In this document: positions 56,984-64,000 of the stretch, piece after piece
Numbering within the stretch: position 1 is the stretch's first letter
How the letters are laid out: every line of letters starts with the position of its first letter
Origin: [Enterobacter] lignolyticus SCF1
GTDB lineage: Bacteria; Pseudomonadota; Gammaproteobacteria; Enterobacterales; Enterobacteriaceae
Assembly: GCF_000164865.1 (NCBI RefSeq)
Contig: NC_014618.1
Span: 4,588,001 to 4,652,000, forward strand
Length of the DNA stretch: 64,000 bases
Reading direction: 5' to 3'
Position numbers and translations under genes: made by a program
Notes under the pieces: model-generated
What the model saw: the letters and a program-made list of their open reading frames with translations, nothing else
What the model was told of the DNA's origin: nothing
Database searches by the model: none

Positions 56984-59246
56984 CCTGTATCTCCTTCGAC
57001 AGCTCGACAAAGAAGGCGCTGTAACCCGCCACGCGCACCACCAGCCCGGCGAAATCCTGCGGTCGCGACTGCGCTTCCCGCAGCGTATCGGCGTTCACCA
57101 CGTTAAACTGGATATGCTGTAACTTAAGCCGGGTAAACGCGCGCAGGAAATCCGCCAGCTTATGCAGGCCCGCTTCGCCCTCAAGCGTGGCGGGCGTAAA
57201 TTTCACATTCAGCAGCGTTCCGTTGGACAACAGATAGTTATCCAGCTTGCTGACCGATTTCAGCACCGCGGTTGGCCCCTGGGCATCCTGTCCGAGCATC
57301 GGCGAAAGACCGCCATCGGCCAGCTGCTCACCGGCCAGACGGCCATCCGGCGTCGCGCCAACTACCGCTCCCAGCGGCACGTGCGCCGATACGGTATAGG
57401 AGCCCGGCGTAAACTGCCCGTTGCGCGGATTGCGGTATTTCTCCACCTCTTTGCAGTAATAACGCAGCAGATCGGCGCTGATGTCATCGACGGCATCAAT
57501 ATCATTACCGTATTTTTCAAAGCGGTTAATCAAGCGGGCGCGAATCCTTTGCCCTTCCGGCGTCGCAAAGTTCGTCTTTAACTCCGCCAACAGGTCGTCA
57601 AAACCTAAGCGCTGCTGCTCAAACACCATCCCCTTCAGCGCATGCAGGGAGTCACTGAGATTCGCAATACCAATTCCCTGCACGCCGGAGAAGTTGTAGC
57701 GCGCGCCGCCGTCGGTAATCTCTTTGCCGTGCTGCAGGCAGTCGCTGATAAACGAAGACAGCAGCGGCACCGGCGCCCAGTCGCGATGGCCGATATCGCA
57801 GATATTGCTACCCTCGACCATCAGCGCAATGTAATGGCTGATTTTGCTGCGGATCTGCGCCAACAGGCTTTCCCACGTCAGCGCCGCATTCCCTTCATTT
57901 TCGTGCAGCACGATCTCCATCACCTTCAGCAGGTTAAACATGGCGATATCGTGCAACCCGTAGGTTTTCCCCGGAATCGACAGCTCCACGCAGCCAACAA
58001 CGGCATAATCGCGCGCATCCTCCAGCGACACACCGCGGTTCAGAAACGCCGGAACCACCACCTCATCATTAAAGATTTGCGGAATACCGGTGCCCATACG
58101 GATGGTTTCTGCCGTTTTGCGCAGAAACAAACCGTCAATCAGATCATTGACCCGCACCCCGAGATTCGGCTGCGGCAGCCTGACGCTCTGATACGCGTCA
58201 AGACAGGCAAAGGAGAGCACGTTCACCGCGCTGCGCCCGTTCTCCGTCAGTCCGCCAAGCAGTGCGGTATAACCGGTGGGGAAACCCGCAAAATAGCGCG
58301 CGCTGCTGGTTGAACGCAGCAGCACCACGTCATTGCATTTTACCCACAGCGACGCGAGCAGCTCATGCAGGACGTCAGGACTCTCCCCCTGGGTTAACGA
58401 AGCCTGCCAGAAGGGCAGCATATACTGGTCAAAGCGCCCAAGGGACAATGAGCTGGCGTTCGACTCGTACTGCAGAATCACGTTCATGTACCAGAATAGC
58501 TGACAGGCCTGCCAGAACGTCTGCGGCTTATGCTGCGCGTTATGCCGGGAAATCCCGGCAATGGCGAGAAGCTCTTCGCGACGTTGGCCGTCCGCGCACT
58601 GCTGCGCCAGCGCCTCGGCAAGACGTGCATAGCGTAAAATATGCCGCTGCGAGGCTTCCAGCAGCAGCAGCGCCGCCTGGTAGAACACGTTATCCGGTGC
58701 ATCCCGGCAATGCGCCTGCAGCTGCGCCACCAGCGCCCCGAGCCCGTTTTCCAGCAGCCGCGGATAATCAATGATGATATGTCCCTGACCCTTGTCCGTC
58801 TGGTTGATGCTAAAAATCTGCGTATTGACCGCGGCTTTGACCTCGTCTGACATCCGACCGTTAATAAAATCCTTCATTGACCGTTTTTCCCAGTAGGGAA
58901 AAAGCGTATCGCGGTAAATCCGCTTATCGTCTTCGCTGATGGCGAAACGGTCCTGCGGGCGCGTTGGGAAGGCGTCCAGCTCCTTAAGCAACCAGTACGG
59001 GTCCATCTCAGGCGACATAATTCCGGCGCGCGGTTTCACCGTCCGGTTACCGGCGATCAGCTCCTCATCACGAATCGCGATTTCTACATGGTCAAGAATA
59101 TGCGCCGTCGCCTTCGCCCGCCGCAGCATGACCGGCTCGCCTTCCGTCTGGCGATGGCTTTCGGTGTACAGCAGGGCGCGTTCGAGAGAGATCTCGCGAG
59201 GATGGGCAAACAGAGCGTCTTTCAGGCGCTGGATACGATTCGTCAT
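56949..59246 (-). CDS. pflD: Glycyl-radical enzyme PflD
   Basis: The 765-residue protein equals E. coli PflD in length. It has the active-site Cys in VVGCVELSIPG (about residue 430) and the C-terminal glycyl-radical loop VRVAGYSAFFVEL. The GCVE form, with one Cys, is typical of dehydratase- or lyase-type glycyl-radical enzymes and not of pyruvate formate-lyase, which has two adjacent Cys. Substrate unknown; the operon context with a fructose-type PTS suggests a sugar-derived substrate under anaerobiosis. Confidence 0.95.
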   Translation of the reverse strand: MTNRIQRLKDALFAHPREISLERALLYTESHRQTEGEPVMLRRAKATAHILDHVEIAIRDEELIAGNRTVKPRAGIMSPEMDPYWLLKELDAFPTRPQDRFAISEDDKRIYRDTLFPYWEKRSMKDFINGRMSDEVKAAVNTQIFSINQTDKGQGHIIIDYPRLLENGLGALVAQLQAHCRDAPDNVFYQAALLLLEASQRHILRYARLAEALAQQCADGQRREELLAIAGISRHNAQHKPQTFWQACQLFWYMNVILQYESNASSLSLGRFDQYMLPFWQASLTQGESPDVLHELLASLWVKCNDVVLLRSTSSARYFAGFPTGYTALLGGLTENGRSAVNVLSFACLDAYQSVRLPQPNLGVRVNDLIDGLFLRKTAETIRMGTGIPQIFNDEVVVPAFLNRGVSLEDARDYAVVGCVELSIPGKTYGLHDIAMFNLLKVMEIVLHENEGNAALTWESLLAQIRSKISHYIALMVEGSNICDIGHRDWAPVPLLSSFISDCLQHGKEITDGGARYNFSGVQGIGIANLSDSLHALKGMVFEQQRLGFDDLLAELKTNFATPEGQRIRARLINRFEKYGNDIDAVDDISADLLRYYCKEVEKYRNPRNGQFTPGSYTVSAHVPLGAVVGATPDGRLAGEQLADGGLSPMLGQDAQGPTAVLKSVSKLDNYLLSNGTLLNVKFTPATLEGEAGLHKLADFLRAFTRLKLQHIQFNVVNADTLREAQSRPQDFAGLVVRVAGYSAFFVELSKEIQDDIIRRTAHQL

Positions 59247-59296
59247 GGGGCACTCCTTATGCGTCAAACGTACCCGCCCCTGCGGGCGGGCTGGCG

Positions 59297-59617
59297 TCAG
59301 GCGGTTTGCGCCAGATGGGCTTCAATTTTGTTCATAATGGCGTCGGCGCGCTTTACCGCATCGCTGATATTGACGCGCACTATGGTTTTCCCCTGAAAGC
59401 GCTCTTCGAACTTGATACCGATGTCTTTGGTCAGGATCACCATATCCGCCGCCGCGACATCTTCCGCCGTCAGCTCATTCTCAAGGCCGATAGACCCCTG
59501 GGTCTCAACTTTGACCTGCCAGCCTTTGGCTTTTGCCGCACTTTCCAGCGCTTCTGCCGCCATATAGGTATGCGCTACGCCGGACGGACACGCGGTTACT
59601 GCAATAATTGTCGTCAT
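59297..59617 (-). CDS. frwB: PTS fructose-type EIIB FrwB
   Basis: This 106-residue EIIB has the phospho-Cys in VTACPSGVAHTYMAAE, and its sequence nearly matches E. coli FrwB. It sits 12 bases downstream of frwC. The ATG at 59617 is the conserved start (an in-frame ATG lies two codons earlier). Confidence 0.96.
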   Translation of the reverse strand: MTTIIAVTACPSGVAHTYMAAEALESAAKAKGWQVKVETQGSIGLENELTAEDVAAADMVILTKDIGIKFEERFQGKTIVRVNISDAVKRADAIMNKIEAHLAQTA

Positions 59618-59629
59618 ATTCAACCTCGT

Positions 59630-60709
59630 TTAGTTAATTTCGAAATCCAGATCCAGGTCGTCTTCTTTGCTGTCGACCGGCTTATGCTGCTTACGCGCCA
59701 GGCTTTTCAGCACGTTGACGCTCACCGCCGTCACCACCGCGCCAACGGCCACCGCCGCGATATAGCCCAGCTTGCCGTCGACCACGGGCAGCACAATCAG
59801 CCCACCCCAACCGGCGTAGCACTGCGCGCCCACCAGCGCCGCCGTCACTGCGCCGCAGGCCGAACCGACCATGATGGAAGGAATCACGCGCAGCGGGTCG
59901 GCGGCGGCAAAGGGAATTGCACCTTCGGTTACGCCAACGCAGCCCATCACCAGCGCGGCTTTACCCGCTTCGCGCTCTTCGGCGGAAAAGTTGGCGCGGT
60001 TGATAAGCGTCGCCAGCCCCAGCCCTAGCGGCGGCACGCAGATCGCCACCGCGGCGATTGCCACAACGGTATACACCCCCTGCGCCACGCAGATGAGCAT
60101 AAAGGCATACGCGACCTTGTTGACCGGGCCGCCCATATCGAACGCCAGCATCAGCCCCATAATGACGGCCAGCACGACAATGCTGCCCTGCTGCATACCC
60201 TGCAGCCACTGCGTCAGGCTATGTGTCAGCGCGCCGACCGGCTCACCTAACCCCCACATCATGATGCCTGCCGTGACAAAAGTGCCGACGATAGGGATAA
60301 CGAAGATAGGCATCACCGAGCGCAGTACTTTAGGTACCGGGATACGTTTGAGGTAGAAGACGATAATGCCGCCAATAATCCCGGCGATAATGGCGCCGAA
60401 AAAGCCTGCGCCGAAGCTATTACCCACCCAGGCGCCGATGGCGCAAGGCGCTAATGCGGAACGCTCGGCAATGGAGTAGCCGATATACGCGGCGAGAAAG
60501 GGCACCATCAGCGTCAGGCCCGCAACGCCGAGATCAAACAGCTTCTTGAGGTTAGGATCGGTCGCCGCATCCGGGACAGCGCCTTTGCCATAGAGCATGA
60601 CGGACACCGCCAGCAAAATACCCCCGGCCACCACGAACGGAATCATATGCGACACACCGGTCATTAAATGCTGACGGGTGTTTTTCAGGATCTGCACCAT
60701 TTCTTTCAT
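59630..60709 (-). CDS. frwC: PTS fructose-type EIIC FrwC
   Basis: The 359-residue membrane protein has about nine to ten hydrophobic segments and fructose EIIC motifs (SHMIPFVVAGGIL, FDMGGPVNKVAY, GVTEGAIPFAAADPLRVIPS). The C-terminal tail is acidic (SKEDDLDLDFEIN). It is the first gene of frwC-frwB-pflD-pflC-frwD and is divergent from ptsA. The transported sugar is not known. Confidence 0.95.
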   Translation of the reverse strand: MKEMVQILKNTRQHLMTGVSHMIPFVVAGGILLAVSVMLYGKGAVPDAATDPNLKKLFDLGVAGLTLMVPFLAAYIGYSIAERSALAPCAIGAWVGNSFGAGFFGAIIAGIIGGIIVFYLKRIPVPKVLRSVMPIFVIPIVGTFVTAGIMMWGLGEPVGALTHSLTQWLQGMQQGSIVVLAVIMGLMLAFDMGGPVNKVAYAFMLICVAQGVYTVVAIAAVAICVPPLGLGLATLINRANFSAEEREAGKAALVMGCVGVTEGAIPFAAADPLRVIPSIMVGSACGAVTAALVGAQCYAGWGGLIVLPVVDGKLGYIAAVAVGAVVTAVSVNVLKSLARKQHKPVDSKEDDLDLDFEIN

Positions 60710-61020
60710 TTGCCGCTCCCGGGCTCATTAGCCCATATCCATAACGATGATGTGGAAAACAATAGGCAATCGGCGCGGCGACAGACAGTGGACAAAAAGG
60801 CCATTTACTGGATTTTTGTAAGGTATGAAGAAAAATGCGATCGCTCTCAAAGAGTTCATGTACTGCGGAAAAAATCCCACCTCGCTGGCATTTGTGAGCA
60901 GAATCCCACTTTTACCGGGAGATTACATTTGTCCAGTTTTTCGCAGAAATGTCAGATAGCCCGCTCGCTTTTCTCCCTCTTATGCTGTGCGCAGTGCATT
61001 TTGAACGAAGGAGAAACGCG
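60710..61020. promoter_or_regulatory. frwC/ptsA divergent control region
   Basis: About 310 bases separate the divergent frw-pfl and ptsA-fsaB operons. It holds a CRP-like half-site (TGTGAGCAGAATCCCA, 60893-60908), two copies of AATCCCAC (near 60873 and 60902) and two of CATTTGT (near 60889 and 60926). GAAGGAG precedes the ptsA start. No ORF is supported. Confidence 0.6.
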
Positions 61021-63522
61021 ATGGCCCAGGTTGTGGAATTCATCTGTGAGCTACCCAACGGCGTGCATGCGCGCCCCGCCAGCCATGTCGAGACGCAGTG
61101 CAACACATTCCGTTCCTCGATCGAGTGGCATAACCTGCGTAGCGACAGACGCGGCAACGCCAAAAGCGCGCTGGCGCTCATCGGCACCGACACGCTGGTC
61201 GGCGATGCCTGCCAGCTGCTGATCGCCGGGCCGGATGAAGCGGATGCCTGTCAGCATCTCAGCGCCTGGCTACGCGATGAATTTCCCCACTGCGACGCGC
61301 CGTTGGCTCCCCTTGCCGACGCCACGCTTGACCCGCTCCCGGAATCCTTAACCCGCCTCAACCCCACGCTGTTTCGTGCTCGTCCCGTCAGCAGCGGCAG
61401 CGCTGGCGGCATGCTGGCTCCCTTAACCTCGCTCGATCTCAACGCGCTGAGCGACCTGCCCGCGCCGCTCAGCCGCGAGGAAGAGACCGCCGCGCTGGAA
61501 CACGGCCTGGCGATGCTGGTGAAAAATCTGGGGCTGCGCCTGCTCGACAGCGACGGCGCCACGCAGGCCATTCTGGAGGCCCACCGCTCTCTGGCGACCG
61601 ACGACACCCTGCGTCAGCATGTGCTGGCAGGTATCGACAGCGGGCTAAGCAGCGCAGCGGCAATCGTGCGCAGCGCCAGCCATTTTACCGATGAATTCAG
61701 CCGCTCCAGCAGCAGCTACCTGCAGGAGCGCGCGCTGGACGTACGCGACGTCTGTTTTCAGCTGTTGCAGCAAATTTACGGCGACGCGCGCTTCCCGGCA
61801 CCGGGGCAGCTGACCCAACCCTCCATTTGTATGGCGGACGAACTGACCCCGAGCCAGTTCCTGGAACTGGATAAAACACAGCTCAAGGGGCTGCTGCTGA
61901 AAAACGGTGGCACCACCTCGCACACAGTCATTCTGGCGCGTTCGTTTAACATCCCTACGCTGGTCGGCGTCGATACCGAAACGCTCAGCCGCTGGCATCA
62001 CCAGCGCGTCTGGCTGGACGCCAGCGCAGGCGTGGTCGTCGTGGAGCCCACCAACGCGCTCGATCGCTACTATCGGCAGGAGGCGCGGGTGCAGGATGCA
62101 TTACGCGAGCAACAGCAGGTCTGGCTGTCGCAGGAAGCGCGGACGGCGGACGGGCTTCGCCTGGAGGTCGCCGCCAATATCGCCCACGCTGTAGAAGCCG
62201 GACCGGCCTTCAGCAACGGCGCGGAGGCGGTGGGCCTGTTTCGTACCGAGATGCTCTACATGGACCGCGCCAGCGCGCCGTCAGAAGACGAGCTGTACAA
62301 CCTGTTTTGCCAGGCGTTGCTTCCGGCGCAGGGCCGCAGCATTATCGTGCGCACCATGGATATCGGCGGCGATAAGCCCGTGGACTACCTGAATATCCCG
62401 GCGGAAAACAATCCGTTCCTCGGCTACCGCGCCGTGCGCATCTATGAGGAGTATTCCACACTTTTTACCACGCAGTTGCGGGCCATTCTGCGGGCCTCCG
62501 CCCACGGCAGCCTGAAGATAATGATCCCGATGATCTCCTCTATGGAAGAGATCCTGTGGGTGAAAGAGAAGCTCGCCGATGCGAAGCAACAGCTGCGTAG
62601 CGCGCATATCCCCTTTGATGAGCGTATTCCGTTGGGGATTATGCTGGAAGTGCCGTCGGTGATGTTCATCATCGATCAGTGCTGTGAGGAAATAGACTTT
62701 TTCAGCATCGGCAGTAACGACCTGACGCAGTACCTGCTGGCTGTCGATCGCGATAACGCCAAAGTGACCCGCCACTACAACAGCCTGAACCCGGCGTTTC
62801 TGCGCGCACTCGACTACGCCGTACAGGCCGTGCACCGCCAGGGGAAATGGATAGGACTGTGCGGCGAGCTGGGCGCGAAAGGCTCCGTATTACCGCTGCT
62901 GGTCGGGCTTGGGCTTGATGAAATCAGCATGAGCGCCCCGGCGATTCCGGCGACGAAAGCGCGGCTTGCCGGGCTCGACACCCGCGCCTGTCGGCAGCTT
63001 CTCAACCAGGCGATGGCGTGCCGGACCTCGCTTGAAGTCGAACACCTGCTGGCGCAATTCCGCATGACGCTGCAGGACGCCCCGCTCATCACGCCTGCCT
63101 GCATCTCGCTGGATAACGACTGGCAGAGCAAAGAGGAGGTCATGAAAGGGATGACCGACAACCTGCTGCTGGCCGGACGATGCCGTTATCCCCGTAAGCT
63201 GGAAGCTGACCTGTGGGCGCGTGAAGCCGTATTTTCCACCAGCCTGGGGTTCGGCTTCGCCATTCCGCACAGCAAATCGGAACATATCGAACAATCCACC
63301 ATCAGCGTCGCCCGCCTGGCGACCCCTGTACGCTGGGGTGATGAAGAGGCGCAGTTCATCATCATGCTGACCCTCAACAAACATGCCGCGGGCGATCAGC
63401 ATATGCGCATCTTCTCCCGGCTGGCCCGGCGCATTATGCACGAAGAATTCCGCAGCGCGCTGGTCAATGCCGCCTCCGCCGAGGCTATCGCCGCCCTGCT
63501 GCAACGCGAACTGGAACTGTAA
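61021..63522 (+). CDS. ptsA: Fused PTS multiphosphoryl transfer protein (HPr-EI-EIIA)
   Basis: The 833-residue protein equals E. coli PtsA (FrwA) in length. It has an N-terminal HPr-like domain with His in GVHARPASH, the Enzyme I part with phospho-His in GGTTSHTVILARS (~residue 300) and the PEP-binding barrel (GSNDLTQYLLAVDRD), and a C-terminal EIIA-Fru domain with FAIPHSKSEH. It can start a phosphate relay from PEP independently of PtsI. The ATG at 61021 after GAAGGAG is the conserved start. Confidence 0.97.
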   Translation: MAQVVEFICELPNGVHARPASHVETQCNTFRSSIEWHNLRSDRRGNAKSALALIGTDTLVGDACQLLIAGPDEADACQHLSAWLRDEFPHCDAPLAPLADATLDPLPESLTRLNPTLFRARPVSSGSAGGMLAPLTSLDLNALSDLPAPLSREEETAALEHGLAMLVKNLGLRLLDSDGATQAILEAHRSLATDDTLRQHVLAGIDSGLSSAAAIVRSASHFTDEFSRSSSSYLQERALDVRDVCFQLLQQIYGDARFPAPGQLTQPSICMADELTPSQFLELDKTQLKGLLLKNGGTTSHTVILARSFNIPTLVGVDTETLSRWHHQRVWLDASAGVVVVEPTNALDRYYRQEARVQDALREQQQVWLSQEARTADGLRLEVAANIAHAVEAGPAFSNGAEAVGLFRTEMLYMDRASAPSEDELYNLFCQALLPAQGRSIIVRTMDIGGDKPVDYLNIPAENNPFLGYRAVRIYEEYSTLFTTQLRAILRASAHGSLKIMIPMISSMEEILWVKEKLADAKQQLRSAHIPFDERIPLGIMLEVPSVMFIIDQCCEEIDFFSIGSNDLTQYLLAVDRDNAKVTRHYNSLNPAFLRALDYAVQAVHRQGKWIGLCGELGAKGSVLPLLVGLGLDEISMSAPAIPATKARLAGLDTRACRQLLNQAMACRTSLEVEHLLAQFRMTLQDAPLITPACISLDNDWQSKEEVMKGMTDNLLLAGRCRYPRKLEADLWAREAVFSTSLGFGFAIPHSKSEHIEQSTISVARLATPVRWGDEEAQFIIMLTLNKHAAGDQHMRIFSRLARRIMHEEFRSALVNAASAEAIAALLQRELEL

Positions 63523-63538
63523 TTGACGAGGAAACACC

Positions 63539-64000
63539 ATGGAACTGTATCTGGATACCGCGAACGTCGCGGAAGTTGAACGCCTGGCGCGCATCTGGCC
63601 GCTGGCGGGTGTCACCACTAACCCCAGCATTATCGCCGCAGGCAAAACCGCCATCTGGGACGTGCTGCCGCGCTTGCAGCAGGCCGTCGGTCCGTCGGGT
63701 ACGCTGTTTGCCCAGACCATGAGCCGCGATGCGCAGGGTATGGTGGCGGAGGCCAGACGTCTGCGCAACGCCGTCCCGGGTATTGTGGTGAAAATTCCGG
63801 TGACCGCCGAGGGGCTCGCCGCCATCAAACTGCTGAAAAAAGAAGAAATCCCGACGTTAGGCACTGCGGTCTACAGCGCCGCCCAGGGGTTGCTGGCGGC
63901 GCTTGCCGGAGCGGACTATGTCGCCCCGTACGTTAACCGCGTTGACGCCCAGGGCGGCGACGGCATTCGTATGGTGCAGGAACTGCAAACCCTGCTGGAA
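63539..64000 (+). CDS. fsaB: Fructose-6-phosphate aldolase 2 (partial)
   Basis: FsaB (TalC) splits fructose-6-phosphate into dihydroxyacetone and glyceraldehyde-3-phosphate by a Schiff base. The 154 visible residues include MELYLDTANVAEVERLA, TNPSIIAAG and the active-site lysine in VVKIPVTAEG. It runs off the window end; the full protein is about 220 residues. It follows ptsA by 16 bases. Confidence 0.96.
   Translation, partial: MELYLDTANVAEVERLARIWPLAGVTTNPSIIAAGKTAIWDVLPRLQQAVGPSGTLFAQTMSRDAQGMVAEARRLRNAVPGIVVKIPVTAEGLAAIKLLKKEEIPTLGTAVYSAAQGLLAALAGADYVAPYVNRVDAQGGDGIRMVQELQTLLE

Overview
The window is chromosomal DNA from a member of the Enterobacteriaceae close to the Klebsiella/Enterobacter/Citrobacter group. 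Nearly every housekeeping protein aligns end to end with its E. coli counterpart, the 16S/23S/5S genes have standard enterobacterial lengths, and REP/BIME palindromes sit between genes. I did not fix the genus. No insertion sequence, integrase, prophage or CRISPR array was seen.

Layout. 1-12.9 kb: enterobacterial common antigen genes (wecB partial, wzzE, wecA), rho with its leader, trxA, rhlB, gppA, rep, then an accessory operon (Crp/Fnr-type regulator, nucleoside phosphorylase, PnuC transporter), then ppiC. 13-29.5 kb: ilvC, ilvY, then an eight-gene accessory islet on the minus strand between ilvY and ilvA (galactitol-type PTS EIIA, EIIB, EIIC; a PRD regulator; a FucA-like aldolase; DhaK-like and DhaL-like kinase subunits; a private HPr), then ilvA, D, E, M, G and the ilvL attenuator. 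29.8-32.6 kb: comM/yifB, maoP, hdfR. 32.7-38.4 kb: a complete rRNA operon on the minus strand (16S, tRNA-Ile, tRNA-Ala, 23S, 5S, tRNA-Asp, tRNA-Trp). 38.4-54.9 kb: murI, btuB with a cobalamin riboswitch, trmA, a CHAD-domain gene, yijD, fabR, sthA, oxyR with the OxyS sRNA, argH, argB, argC, argE, ppc. 54.9-64 kb: yijO, frwD, pflC, pflD, frwB, frwC, ptsA and fsaB (partial).

Two points stand out. First, the rRNA operon joins the flank that E. coli has downstream of rrnC (aspT, trpT, hdfR, ilv) to the flank it has upstream of rrnB (murI, btuB), so the gene order is rearranged at an rRNA operon, or the assembly is chimeric there. Second, the ilvY-ilvA islet looks like a self-contained PTS-linked catabolic system. 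It combines sugar import, a DHAP-type aldolase, a two-subunit dihydroxyacetone-kinase-like enzyme and its own phosphocarrier. The substrate is unknown. The frw/pfl/ptsA/fsaB cluster at the other end is also PTS-linked and also touches dihydroxyacetone, so the two may meet in C3 metabolism.
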